From Enoplolaimus lenunculus (Eukaryota; Nematoda; Enoplea; Enoplida; Thoracostomopsidae): a DNA stretch of 64,000 nucleotides. A program made the translations under genes and the position numbers. The notes below the pieces were generated by a model. The model did not search any database and was not told the DNA's origin. It saw nothing but the letters and a program-made list of their open reading frames with translations. The stretch lies in contig JASANG010000801.1 of assembly GCA_030248215.1 (NCBI GenBank), forward strand, positions 1 to 64,000, read 5' to 3'. Of this stretch, positions 12,004-23,499 are shown in pieces; position 1 is the first letter of the stretch, and each line of letters starts with the position of its first letter.

Positions 12004-13563
12004 GTGTCGTTATTATGCCCGTCAATCAAAATCCTGGAACGATTCCTCCTTTCATTGCTAGTTCAACATCTGCCATTAGATCCCAAACAGCACGGCTTCA
12101 AAAAGCTGCACTCAACTACATCTGCATTAATGGAACTCAACCACAGCATCAGGCATGGCTTCAGTCAACGCGCTCCCCCAAATCGCACAGTGGTTCTTCA
12201 ACTCGATCTATCCAAAGCCTTTGACATGGTGGACCATGAAACCTTCATTGGGGATCTCTGTGGCTCAACCATGCCCAGAGCCATCGTCCGTTGGTTCAGC
12301 AACTACCTACGTGGCCGTCAGTCTCGAGTCAACTTCCGCAACATCCTGTCAAAAGCTAACAACGTCCACACGGGGGTTCCACAAGGCGCCGTTACGTCAC
12401 CGCAGCTATTCACGTTCTACCTCAACTCGATACCTCAACCGCCTCCGAATGTCAACATGGTCATGTACACCGCCGATATTTCAATTTACACGAATGGGAG
12501 TAACATCGATGAGCTGACGGACAGGTTGAATGACTATTCTCCTCTACTTACCCGGTTTCTGGAAGACAGATACCTACCTGTATCAGCTGAAAAATCGACC
12601 GTCACGCTTTTCACACCAAGCACGAAGGAAGCACAACGCCACCCGCAAGTAGTGCTAAACAACACAGTCGTTTCGCTGGAGAAGGCTCACAAAATTCTCG
12701 GTGTCACCCATGATACCATGAATACGTTCACAGCACATTGTACGAAGCAAGCGACCAAAGTCAAACAGCGTACAAATGTCCTGAAGGCCCTTGCAGGGAC
12801 TAACTGGGGTCAGTCAAAAGAAACGTTGATGCAGACGTACAAAGCTATCGGCAGAAGTGTCGTCAACTACGCCGCACCGGTTTGGTCACCGGTCATCAGC
12901 GATCGAAAGTGGAAAACTCTGCAACTCGCCCAAAATAAAGCTCTGCGTGTAGCCACCGGCTGTCATCAAATAGCCAACGTCGATCACCTACACCGGGAAA
13001 CTTTAATGCTGCCAGTCAAACCACACACGGAGATGCTCTCGAAACAGTATCTACTGAGCTGCCGCCGCGAGTCTCATCCATGCCACCACTTGACTAAGTC
13101 GCGTCTACCACCTCGCAACATGAAGGACACGTTCAGAAAATACGACAGAGCAATCCGACGAATACAAGAAGGGGCAGATGTTTCTATGGACCCGCGAAAC
13201 TACAAGAAGGGACTTGAAACGATGCACACCGACACCGTCAACCGCGTGCTGAGTAATTACACCGCCAATGCAGTTCTCTGCAGGCCCCCGCCTGACATCG
13301 ACAAGTCGGAGAAAGGACTCAGCAGAGAAGCTAGATGCACAATGGCACAACTACTGTCGGGCCATAGCAAGATGCTGAACTCGTACACGTGTAAAATAGA
13401 TTTTTCCGTCGAAAACAAGTGTCCGAGCTGCAAGACACGCCCCCACGATGTGCAGCACGTCTTCAAGTGCCCTTGTAACCCTACAACTCTGCAACCGATC
13501 GACTTATGGAAGCAACCGAAGAAAGTAGCCGAATTTCTCGGTCTGGAGCAAGACCACGCATAA
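12004..13563 (+). CDS. LINE reverse transcriptase, remainder and C-terminal domain
   Basis: Continues in the same frame after the TGA. Visible motifs are HGFKKLHSTTSALMEL, LDLSKAFDMVDH (catalytic Asp box A), GVPQGAVTSPQLF (box B) and KILGVTHDT. Box C should be YADD but reads MVMYTADISIYT, losing one of the two paired aspartates. The C-terminus has CPSCKTRPHDVQHVFKCP and ends EFLGLEQDHA, a tail type shared by many jockey-like elements. Confidence 0.88.
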   Translation: MSLLCPSIKILERFLLSLLVQHLPLDPKQHGFKKLHSTTSALMELNHSIRHGFSQRAPPNRTVVLQLDLSKAFDMVDHETFIGDLCGSTMPRAIVRWFSNYLRGRQSRVNFRNILSKANNVHTGVPQGAVTSPQLFTFYLNSIPQPPPNVNMVMYTADISIYTNGSNIDELTDRLNDYSPLLTRFLEDRYLPVSAEKSTVTLFTPSTKEAQRHPQVVLNNTVVSLEKAHKILGVTHDTMNTFTAHCTKQATKVKQRTNVLKALAGTNWGQSKETLMQTYKAIGRSVVNYAAPVWSPVISDRKWKTLQLAQNKALRVATGCHQIANVDHLHRETLMLPVKPHTEMLSKQYLLSCRRESHPCHHLTKSRLPPRNMKDTFRKYDRAIRRIQEGADVSMDPRNYKKGLETMHTDTVNRVLSNYTANAVLCRPPPDIDKSEKGLSREARCTMAQLLSGHSKMLNSYTCKIDFSVENKCPSCKTRPHDVQHVFKCPCNPTTLQPIDLWKQPKKVAEFLGLEQDHA

Positions 13564-13879
13564 CATGATGATCCAACCCAGCTCTCACACCAACAACAAC
13601 TTCGTAGGCGTCCAATAGAGTGCCAAACGTATTTAAATTAAGCTGGCTGTGTTATATTTGGTGGCTCCACCGAAATACCTGTTTTCCTAACCGATATACG
13701 AGTTTTCGTAAATTTTAGTAGAGTCTAAACATTTAACCTCATAAGAAACGTTCAATTTATTGTTTCAGTATTACAGTCCGATTCTTATTACGTTGTAGTG
13801 ATGCTTTAGAACGCCACGATAGTCACTCCCACCTCATGTTACGAAACCAAACAGGGGAATAACTAGAAACATAGCTCAG

Positions 13880-14160
13880 CCAGCTGCTGATGTGAAAAAT
13901 TTTGCTAATCGTGTACATGCTTGTTTCCGAGATTGAATGATGATTTTGATTTAAAACCCCGATGTGAAAGGTTGAGAGCAGAACCTGATTTTTCGATTAC
14001 ATTTTGTCGTGGAGATTTCATCGGTTCTGATTTTAAAAGTTATATTGACACTTTCGGTACGTATTGTAATGCCGCTTCATTGATGATGACATGAAACTTA
14101 AGATTCTGCATACTGTTTTAAAAGATCGCGCTAAAAGATGCACGTGAACAAGTACCTGAA
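13880..14160 (+). mobile_element. Decayed gag-like remnant of an LTR element (fossil)
   Basis: Fragments resemble the gag-like region of the retroelement at the left edge of the window (FDSGSDFK-like and TYCNA-like pieces). This is the opposite strand, without LTRs or other parts. It is broken several times and clearly old. Only a short stretch is recognisable. Confidence 0.6.
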
Positions 14161-16700
14161 CAATCTAAACGTTGCGTCACAATTTCAATCTTTTCCGATT
14201 CCAGTTATCTTTCTACACCTATGTTCATTCGTTTGACCAGTAATAATGCCAGCAAATTGGGGCTACGAACCGCCAACAACTCAAACGGTTGAGCGAGCAT
14301 CAACAAATATCCGACCACACTGGCTTTTCACCTGATTGCAGTCTTCAACTTCGTTCCGCAATTTCTAAACACTACAATGGTTCTACGCAAGAATGCCTTT
14401 CTCAGGATTTTTCAATCATTGCCTCTCTGCCTAGGCAATCTTCGTGTGCCCGTACCACCTTCGTTTTGCCAATTCTTCAGTCTGATTGCATTCGCCACCT
14501 CAGTCCTAAATTAAATGTACAAAACAATGCATTTCACTTTAGGATATTCACATAGCCTTGCGTCACAATTTCAATCTGGATCCTATTTTTTCAATATATA
14601 TGTATATATATGTATGTATGTAAATGTGTAATTGGTTTCGATAGATAAAAAACACTGAACCAAAAATGAGAGCCATGCAGTGTATATACGCATAAGTACC
14701 GAAGTCTAGACCTTATATTCTCAAATGCGTATTAGCGATAGGTTTTCAAACTGACGAACATCTGCAATTACAGATTTCAAAATTGGTACCGAAGTAGGCT
14801 TCGATCCTCGGGTTGCGCTGGTTCTACAGTTACAGGACATACCACCAACTGTTGATAGATGCTACACACATTTAAGAATACGGGCTAAGGTCAAAGCCCA
14901 AGCCTACTGTAGTGTTATGAATACGAGGCGTTCCCTATTTTGAGTCTCAATCAATACGACTCGATATAAACAGTTACACTGCAAATTCTGTTGAGTTAAA
15001 ATCAACTCACGTTGAGTCAATTTAACTCAAAAGGTTGTGTTAAAAAAGGACCAACTCAACGTGAGTTAAAATAACTCAACATATTGAGTCAAAACATTAA
15101 CTCAGAATTGAGTTAAATTTCAACACAGATTGAGTTACATTTAACACGGTGTGAGTTAAAATGGTTTTAACTCAGCTAATTGAGTTGAAATTTTAACTCA
15201 CCATGAGTTAAATATTTTACTCCTTTTCCCGAGTTAAAAGCATTTTGACTCACACTGTGTTAAGACAAACTCAAACATTAATTAAAATTTGACTCAATTT
15301 TTATTTAAACTTATTTCATAATGTTGGATTGGATAAACTCACGCCGAATGAAGTCAATTTCACACAAAATTTCAAGTTAAATTGACTCGTTTTGTATTAA
15401 TGCACCGATTTCAAATGGAAAACCTAATTCACCTGAACAATGCAATTCCAAATTTTTTGGTTTATTGTATAAACAGGATTATATATGATGTACTGAAGAA
15501 AAAGAAAACAAATAATACTAGAGCAAACTAAACATGATGACAGCAGCATTTCAGTACGGTTATACGCGAGGTGATATGCCATCGATTAATACTGTAAAAA
15601 CTGAAAACCGAATAAATCTAGCAGAAACTTGAAAATCAGCAGTCTATCAGACATTGTGCAACTGGAATTCCGATTTAGATTAGAAATCCGATTGAAAACG
15701 AGCTCCGATTCCGATTCCAATTGCAGAATCAATCGGAATCGGATCGGAATTTTGCAATTTTTACTTCAATCATGCTTATTGTGATTTGTTTCATAAAAAT
15801 TATTTCGGTTTCTCCTCATCTCAACACACAAAAATACCACTTATTTTCAAAATAACAATTGTTAATTGCAGTTTAGTTTTACAGAGCCAAAAAACATCGC
15901 CAATTTGTTCATGTGGTGTTTTTGGAAATGGTTGCCAGCCAACAAAGCCTTAAATCAATATTATATTTGTTAGTACAGTTTATCAGGATAGTCATAAAAT
16001 TTGTAGTTTCAATTCCGGTATTTTAATTTGCTGTTCCGATTCCGATATTATCCAGTTTTGTTTTGCATCTTGCTATCCGATAATGTTTGAGGTAAAATTG
16101 TAGCTCGCTACATATTCAAGTTGTGAAAAATATACAACTTAGTGTAGTTCATCTCAAGGTTTAGGCTTTTCTGCTTATAATAATTTTTGAACTTTTTAAC
16201 TTATTATACTCTATTAAAATATCGTAAACGTTGGAATTGAGTACTTTTCCACTTATCAAAACTTGCAAAAACGTTTGAAACATCGCAGATGTGAATACAT
16301 AACAGTGTTCAAGTAATACAACAATATCCTTAACTGCACGTTACCATGGAACAAACTGACATCCCTTTCAGCTTCTATTCTGGTTGTAAATCGGCCTCCG
16401 GCTAAGGTAAAATTTTTTCAGATGCTTGAACCATTTATATAATAACAATTTTCTTAAGTTTACAACGCTTCTTATCAATAGAAAATACTATTTAATCATA
16501 AACATAGCTGTTTGTATTTTTGGCATGAGTCCAGAAACAAGTTTTTGGCAACACTTAGCTGATTGGAGTTAAAATTAGCAACTTCAAAATCAGTTTTATT
16601 GTCTTTGTTTCACTTCCAATCCGGTTCCGGCAGCGGCATGTTCGCTCTATTGCACCTTGCACCCAGTGATAGCACAGAAAGATTACAAACAAAATAAACG
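14160..16700. repeat. MITE cluster, no gene seen
   Basis: Contains: 14700-14885, an inverted-repeat element (TTCTCAAATGCGTA ... CACATTTAAGAATA) repeated at about 19450-19690; 14976-15300, a GAGTTAAA-rich element related to the Gtt family; 15650-16080, a segment rich in ATTCCGATT and its complement resembling 59985-60412; 16370-16670, a CCGGTTCCGGC-rich element related to 21100-21435. A short ATG frame at 14289 has no features of a real protein. Confidence 0.6.
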
Positions 16701-16754
16701 AATATTAGAAAATTGAGAACGTATATTTTAGTCACAAAATATTTGGTCAAATGT

Positions 16755-17087
16755 CTAATGATTTTCGCAAATCTTCATAAATGGCGCACGGAACAGCTTA
16801 ACGGTTGGGGTACCGCAATTGCAATCAATACCATAAATGCCGGTTTGAAGCAACTCAAAAAAATTTTTCAACGAAAGGTCGTAGTGAACTCCAAACACGT
16901 AATGTACTTTGATCAAAACATCTGTCGCTTTTACCAAATTCTTTCCGGCCGCGATAAAATTGTGATCAAGTATAACGAAAATTGCTTGCACATTTACAGG
17001 CGAACCGAGCAGCATCATATACGGTGTTCGAGGCTCGTCGTATTCCAGAGCTCTCCGTTGAAGCAGGTCCTCGACATCCGTACCGGG
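16755..17087 (-). CDS. Unknown gene, last exon
   Basis: Acceptor AATTACAG, phase 0. 110 codons from PGTDVEDLLQRRA to FMKICENH and a TAG stop. This is the best-conserved-looking part of the gene (GSPVNVQAIFVILDH, FGVHYDLSL, PTVKLF). Confidence 0.65.
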   Translation of the reverse strand, partial: PGTDVEDLLQRRALEYDEPRTPYMMLLGSPVNVQAIFVILDHNFIAAGKNLVKATDVLIKVHYVFGVHYDLSLKNFFELLQTGIYGIDCNCGTPTVKLFRAPFMKICENH

Positions 17088-19155
17088 CTGTAATTATTTA
17101 CAGGTAATTGTTGAATCACACTTAGCATTGAAAAATCTTTTTCTAACAAAATTCAAAATTGCAAACGGGGCTGTATTCTATGTCTAAACACAAATTGTAG
17201 CCTTTTTGATCTTCGAAATTCAGTTTAGTGTATAAGTATACGGATAACATAAAACCAGTCTCCGTCTAAATTGCAATGAGCCAGAGATTTAATCCTTAAT
17301 ATCCATTGGTTTTCAAGGATAAATATTCTGACTTCTATACGGAATGGAATACAGATTATTTATAAGAACGGGATTTCCGGTTGCACCCTGGTTATCAATA
17401 TTAGTGGTATGTGAACAAACTGGCGACACCTGCATAAATTATCACCATGGGTTCTGCATTACGTACCGGTTGATAATCCAAAAGCTTATCAATCGCTTCT
17501 TCAACAGTTACTTTAATCTTTGATTTTTTGCAAAACATGTTGGCGGTAGCATACATATCAAAAGCTTTATGACGCAATCTGCAATCGAAATTACAACATA
17601 AGATTGACTACATATGTACATTTTGGCCCATATTACCTTAAGCGGCGTCCAGGTTTCTGGTAAGTCCATAAAAAAGTAGGTTTAGATTCTAGATTATATA
17701 CATTTTTTGCTTAGGCTTAGGCTTATAAACACATTTTTGCAACGCTTAGGGTTAGGCTTAGGCTTACAAATGCGCTTAATCTAGTGTTACGCCCTTTAAA
17801 GTAACATTGGCCTGCAGTTTTATGTCACGTAGTTCTGATTGTTCTTTATATTTATGCGGATGATCTTATAACTAGGGCAGCCCGGAACACGTTTTGTTCG
17901 ATTTGAATTGACGTCAACTTAAAATGTTGCGATCTAAATAGCAAGCAGGACGACAAAATGTGAATGTCACACGATATTAACTTGCAAATTACAGATCTCA
18001 AGTGATCATCAAATACAAAGAGCCCTTTAAACAAATTGTGTAAAGAAAGATTAAAAAACCTGTATAATCAACTGGTGGCGTCGGCGCGTTGCGTTCATCG
18101 ATCTCTTTCAAGTACTTCTCTACTAGTAGACTTGTTTTATTAGCTCCGGTTCGATCTTTTGCAAGCTCGACAATTTTTTTCGCGACCGCATTCCAGTTTT
18201 CGATAAGTTTGTTTGCGGTTTTTTTCGAAAAAAGGCAGATAAAATCGTTGTTGACCTGAAGAAAATATAGAATATTTGGATTTTCAAAAACTGTCTGTAC
18301 TTGTATGTTCGAAACTTTCAATAAATAGTTTCATCCTTATGATGATGCTCTTTTGTTAGTTGCGTTCAAACCATGTTGTATCTTGCCCGACACAACTAGT
18401 AAGACCGCAAAACTACTCACCAAACCATCTGTGTCTTTCAATCTTGGATATTGCATCAAAATGTCTGTACCAGTGACAACGTGCCCATCTTGATCGCCAT
18501 TCTGGAGCAAGTTTCGACGATGACGAAACGTATTGGTCATGCGTCGTTCGAAAATCTCTTTTTCATCGTTTGCATTCATTTGAAGCCATGTGGCGTCTCG
18601 TACGTACTGCTCCAAATCCGGCTCTCCCTCACTATCAGATTCCTAAAAAAATTCACAAACTGGCCATAAAGGTAAACCTAAAAATAGCAATGAATAAGAA
18701 TTGAATACACAATGTACATTACACCTAAGAGTAAATTCTAAAATGTCGACACTGTCGCGCATGCTATAGCCCAAATTTTGCGTCAGGTTGTCACCTATTT
18801 GTTTTTGATTCTAGTCAAAAGGTAAATTCCTGTAAACACATTCGCAAGAGATGTCTTTTATTTTTAATGTTGGTTTGTTATAACTCGATTGAAAATTAGC
18901 TACATAATATTCGTTATAAGTATTTTTTCACTTTTCAGCTCCAATCCTGCTATTTTTATACCCCTGTCATAAAATAGATTCGTTACTTACGTCAACATTA
19001 GTATCTCTGTACGCCACCGGACTGAAAATAGTTGCATTGCGTCGCTCATTTGTACTTGTACATGCTGTAGGAGAATTCTTTTTTAGTTTGCGTTTTATTG
19101 TTTTCCAGCGCCATTCTAATCGACCAGTGTAATTTTTTGGATCGTAAATCCCGTC
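16755..19155 (-). CDS. Five-exon gene of unknown function, 5' end not found
   Basis: Minus-strand exons, in order of transcription: 18991-19155, 18421-18642, 18060-18255, 17467-17578 and 16755-17087 (TAG stop at 16755). All have AG acceptors and GT donors. The product contains DPKNYTGRLEWRWKTIKRK, an acidic ESDSEGEPD, a basic helical stretch (ERRMTNTFRHRRN), then AIDKLLDYQP and the C-terminal block GSPVNVQAIFVILDH ... VHYVFGVHYDLSLKNFF. It resembles uncharacterised proteins common in animal genomes; I recognise no named domain. Four joins can be checked. Three keep phase, but exon 3 ends in phase 1 while exon 4 needs phase 2. That means either an unseen splice choice or a one-base lesion. A Tel-B MITE sits in the intron at 17624-17812. 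Confidence 0.6.
17467..17578 (-). CDS. Unknown gene, fourth exon
   Basis: Acceptor GATTGCAG and donor CCG/GTACGT. Encodes LRHKAFDMYATANMF ... AIDKLLDYQP and needs a phase-2 join upstream, which the recognised third exon does not supply. Confidence 0.5.
17624..17812 (-). mobile_element. Tel-B MITE copy, intronic
   Basis: Starts GGCCCATATTACCTTAAG and ends CTTTAAAGTAACATTGGCC, with GCTTAGGCTTAGG between. Inverted relative to the copy at 55480. Confidence 0.8.
18060..18255 (-). CDS. Unknown gene, third exon
   Basis: Acceptor TTTTCTTCAG and donor ACAG/GTTTTT. Encodes VNNDFICLFSKKT ... ERNAPTPPVDYT, ending in phase 1. Confidence 0.55.
18421..18642 (-). CDS. Unknown gene, second exon
   Basis: Acceptor TTTTTTTAG and donor TTG/GTGAGT. 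74 codons, phase 0 at both ends: ESDSEGEPDLEQYV ... PRLKDTDGL. Confidence 0.6.
18991..19155 (-). CDS. Unknown gene, first recognised exon
   Basis: Acceptor ACAG before GACGGGATT and donor GAC/GTAAGT. It encodes 55 residues starting DGIYDPKNYTGRLEW, in phase 0 at both ends. The upstream exon or exons were not found. Confidence 0.6.
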
Positions 19156-19934
19156 CTGTAAAGTTAAAACTTGTATAAGTATATCGAACTAGCGTAGTTT
19201 CGTGCATTCACGAGAGAATTGCCTGTTTCGTTTGAAGCAACACGGATTTGAACCAAGGTGCAAAACAGAATTGGTTAGGGTTCAACCGGAATTCCTGTTC
19301 CGGCCGGAATTCCTGCAAAAATTTTATTCCTGTCCCTGTTCCTGTGCCTTCATTTTAAGATGCTGGAACCGGAATTTTTAGGGCTGTGTGGCAAATTATT
19401 AGACGATCATTTAAATGATTTTGTGTGCGCCCTGGTTGAAACCTATAATTTCCTTCCAATCTGGACCCATATTCTCAAGTGCGTACAGCAACCGTCATCA
19501 GTTAGTAATAGGTTTTCAAACTCACTCTAACCATTGCAGTTGCTAAGCTCAAAATTGATACAGGAGTGGAACAAATCTAGTGCGAAAAATGTAGTAACTT
19601 TTGGCTTCGGAATTCACTGGCTCAAAATTTACAGTTCGTATCACCAACTAATGATAGTTGCAATACACATTTAAGAATAGGGCCTGGGCGCTGCCTGCCT
19701 GCTGTTAGCCACCCCTAATGAGCTCTATATACGGATATTGTTTGATTTGTGTACATACATAACGAATATTTAAAAAATCAATGAGAATAATTGTACATCA
19801 CGAAGATTAAAAAATCAATGAGAACAATTTTTGTAAGAAAAGCAAAGCATGAAGCCTTCAGATCAACGATTCTTATGTTTAATTAATAATTATTTTTATA
19901 TAAATTTTGTTCAAATAGCACCCAAAAGAACGGT

Positions 19935-20124
19935 GGCCAATGTTACTTTTAAGGTCGTCCCGGTTTCTGGTTAGTCTGTAAAAGAGTAGGCTTACATTAT
20001 AGACTACATTTTTTGCTTAGGCTTAGACTTAGGCTTAGGAATACGCTTTTGCCACGCTTAAGCTTAGGATTATGCTTAGAAATGCACTTACTCTACTGTT
20101 ACGGCCCTAAAAGTAATATTGGCC
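19935..20124 (-). mobile_element. Tel-B MITE copy
   Basis: GGCCAATGTTACTTTTAAG at the left and CCTAAAAGTAATATTGGCC at the right, with degenerate TTAGGC hexamers between. Confidence 0.8.
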
Positions 20125-21099
20125 AGAACGGTGATGATGAATTCAGATTTTTGATAAATTTGCAAAAATTTACAGTTGACAACAAAAATATTATTTTGCA
20201 ACTCAAATAAACGTCATTCAAACATCTGTTCATGTTCTCGCCGTTTCAAACCTGGTTCTCGCATTGCTCGTTTGACAAGTTTAAATTGAAATTTTTAGCT
20301 CAAATTTTAAAATCAACCAAACGTCAAACATCTTAATTCTGCGCACTGATTGGTCACATTGTGATAGTTTTTACTTAAATCATAATTCATTCCTAAAATT
20401 AATCTGCATTCTACTCAAATCGTAATGTTTCTTTTCGAGAAATATCTCTCAATTTGAACGCAATCAAGTGCGAAACGGGAATGGACATTCAAAATCGATG
20501 TATTCTCTAAAAACGTAAACAACTTAACTAAAGTTGACTATCAGTTTAAGTAAAACTTAAATGGCCCATGCTCATTTCTAAGTTTAACACGAGTTTTGGT
20601 TAAAGTAAAAAGTGTACCCCAGAAATTATGTATGTATCTCTAAGAACTGATTAAGTTTAGCTTAAACTAAAGATATGTGAGATTTTAAATGAGTTTAAGC
20701 GTAAATCTATTTGTTAGCCTGCTGGATTAAGCGTTGATCAAGTTAGTTTAAGCTTTTAGAGGATAAAATATCAGATTGAGACTAGATGAATTTAAACCTT
20801 GCCGTCAGTGTTTTATGTTTTCTTTTGTCAGCTCCAGGTTTCTCAAGTTTGCCCAATTATGCATTGGGGTTTAGTTTTGAAGTAGCATGCTTGAATACTA
20901 TTGGGTGAAACAAAAAGATGCTATTGTATGCCTATTCAGAGCACATTTGTGCAACCAATCAAAATAGTTCTGTTACGGCAATTCAGCCTAACAGCACCTG
21001 GCTGGCTACTCATTGCGCCCATGACAGCAGTTTTCACCGTCCGTTAAAATATTTCAGGCAGCGTCGCTTCCTATAGGACACATCAAGAGTCAGGTCCAG

Positions 21100-21435
21100 G
21101 GTACAACCGGTGGTCTGCGTTCGGTTCCGGCTCCGGCAGAAAATCGGCCTCCGGCTCCGGCTGCGGTAGAACTTTTTGCATGAGCTTCCGGCAATTTCGG
21201 TAGTAAAATTTTGTATAATTTTCCTAAATATATCTGTTTAACGCGTTTCGATTGACTTTTGTCTTAATTTGCATGAAAGAATTGTCGAAATTTTGCAGAA
21301 AATTAGCGGAAACCAAACAACTTAACAACATTTTGAAGATATTGCTGAAATTAACTAAACCATCATTTTTACTACTTAATTTCACCTCACCTCCGGCTCC
21401 GGCACCGGCATTTTTCACCTCCGGTTGCACCCTGG
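21100..21435. mobile_element. CCGG-rich MITE
   Basis: Ends CCAGGGTACAACCGG and CCGGTTGCACCCTGG are inverted repeats of each other. Related copies: 57190-57525 and 58432-58728, with fragments at 16370-16670 and 17365-17390. Confidence 0.65.
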
Positions 21436-22104
21436 TCAGGTTTAAGACTTGTCAGGAAAAATTTGGTAACCTATTTTATCACAGTATTCAACCTTAATTA
21501 AAATACTTATTTTTGTATTGGGCTATTGTATGGACGGACACATTAGCATCAAGCAGTTTGCTTCCAAAGAACATTTTTCTAGTCCTTTTACATATAAAGC
21601 GATCATCATTTCTTGAAACAGAGAAAACAGTCGTGACATTATTGTAGAATTGCCGTTTTATAAACATTTGTTTAATCTATATTATTAAAGCTGTAGCGCC
21701 CCACATACGTATTTTGGATAGCGTTCCAGCTGTTGTAATGAATGTTTCATATATAAACAAGAGACAACATCTACATGCAAATTAGAACATATTTTTATGA
21801 AAGGCAATGTACGCGATGTAGTATTAAAGAATTAAAAATGAACCGAAATGTAAACAAAAAGTATTGCGCAGCTTTCAGGAATAAAACGCATTGGCAGTGG
21901 ACGGCGTCGTACGGGCGACTGACGATGACGGACGGTGCTGTACGATAAGTATAGCGGAATACTAAAGGCCTAAGGACTATCAATGTATTTAGGAAATGTT
22001 CTATGGATAAAAATACAATTCAGTTTTAATCACTCAATCAAACTTATTCCAATTTTATATAACAGTTGTAAATTTTTTTCAAATCAAAGTCATATTATGC
22101 TTTT

Positions 22105-22357
22105 CACTGTAAACTTCAATGAGTTAATTAATCAACTCAGACGAATAGTTAGTTATTTTTGAGTTAATAAATGTCAAGTTTAACTCACTCTGAGTTGAGC
22201 TGATTCTCACTCTGAGTTGTTGACTTGATTCCGGTGTAGTTGATTAATTAAATCAGGATGAGTTAATTCAACTCAGAATTTTGCGATCTGATTGTCCTAA
22301 GTCAGACTGAGTGATTCAACTTATTCTGAGTTAAAATCAACTCACTGGAATTTACAG
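22105..22357. mobile_element. Gtt-family MITE (GAGTTGA-rich)
   Basis: Begins CACTGTAAACTTCAATGAG and ends CTCACTGGAATTTACAG. The interior is a dense mix of GAGTTGA and TCAACTC in both orientations. Other copies: 23983, 24623, 26666 and 53505. Confidence 0.75.
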
Positions 22358-22910
22358 TTTTCTAATCCGGGCCGTATATAAAAACCGAATAAAGCGGATA
22401 CATGACTGAAATTGTGGAAAAAATAATGGAAAATAGACACTTGGACATACTTCAAAATTAAGTTTCACTTTTGAAAATAAAAACAATTTTCACGTTCACA
22501 GCGCTTGCAAGGCATTCACACTCGTTTACAAAAAGTTTTAACCCTCATGAAATCAAATCGTGGCTACGAGTCTCCAGATTCTGGACAGAAACTGCAATTT
22601 TTTTAATCAGTTCAAACTTGAGTTAAATCGTTGGCAACGCTAAAACCTGCTGTGTTTTATGCAACCGATGTCAAATCAAGTTTTAAAAGGCATATAATTT
22701 ACTGTCGCAGTTTCTTTTAATCAGTTTGTTTATTCAAATTCTAGCAAAATATACCAGCTTAGGTTTATATTTTTGGCCAATATTGTTTGTTGATGTTTTT
22801 TGCCAATGCTGTACAAGATCAGCTTGCGTAGTTGGGTGAATGTCCGCTAACAACAGTTATCAATAGTTCCAATATTTATGTAGAAGGATAGTAAAAATAA
22901 CGAAAACGGA

Positions 22911-23438
22911 AATCTAATATTTTAAGTATATCAAATCTAATATTTTAAGTATATTAAATCTAATATTTTAAGTATATTAAATCTAATATTTTAAGTATAT
23001 TAAGTCTAATATTTTAAGTATTAATCTAATATTTTAAGTATATTAAATCTAATATTTTAAGTATATTAAGTCTAATATTTTAAGTATTAATCTAATATTT
23101 TAAGTATATTAAATCTAATATTTTAAGTATATTAAGTCTAATATTTTAAGTATTAATCTAATATTATAAGTATATTAAATCTAATATTTTAAGTATATTA
23201 AGTCTAATATTTTAAGTATTAATCTAATATTTTAAGTATATTAAATCTAATATTTTAAGTATAATAAGTCTAATATTTTAAGTATTAATCTAATATTTTA
23301 AGTATATTAAATCTAATATTTTAAGTATATTAAGTCTAATATTTTAAGTATTAATCTAATATTTTAAGTATATTAAATCTAATATTTTAAGTATATCAAG
23401 TCTAATATTTTAAGTATTAATCCAATATTTTAAGTATG
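22911..23438 (+). repeat. Minisatellite with a 66-bp higher-order unit
   Basis: Units of 23 bp (TCTAATATTTTAAGTATATT + AAA/AAG) and 20 bp (TCTAATATTTTAAGTATTAA) repeat as 23+23+20. About seven higher-order units occur with very few substitutions, so the array expanded recently. Confidence 0.95.
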
Positions 23439-23499
23439 TTTATGTTTAAAATATGCTTTTGATTTTCTAACCAATACAGTTAAATATTCATCGAGCTTT

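Larger units (their letters stand above)
10100..13640 (+). mobile_element. Jockey/CR1-like LINE, nearly full length
   Basis: One reading frame runs from 10114 to 13563, crossed by a TAG at 10507 and a TGA at 11983. It encodes a PHD-like finger, an endonuclease, a reverse transcriptase and a C-terminal Cys/His segment. Because both stops lie in the same frame and the rest is open, the copy is probably recent. It is unlikely to be active: the reverse transcriptase box that should read YADD reads YTAD. Exact 5' and 3' ends, tail and target-site duplication are not resolved. The 5' end abuts the 10050-10095 inverted repeat. Confidence 0.9.
19200..22100. repeat. MITE-rich spacer, no gene seen
   Basis: Holds a CCGGAATTCC element at 19262-19400, a TTCTCAAGTGCGTA ... 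CACATTTAAGAATA element at 19450-19690, a Tel-B copy at 19935-20124, a TTTAAGTTAAAC-type palindromic element at 20500-20780 (partner at 36810-36990), and a CCGG-rich element at 21100-21435. The stretch 21500-22100 shows nothing recognisable. Confidence 0.55.

Noticed and set aside
14289-14555. 88-residue plus-strand frame
   Set aside because: No similarity recognised, composition like the surrounding decayed repeats, and no splice sites of note.
22911-23438. CRISPR array
   Set aside because: There are no unique spacers; the units are a continuous higher-order tandem repeat in a eukaryotic genome.
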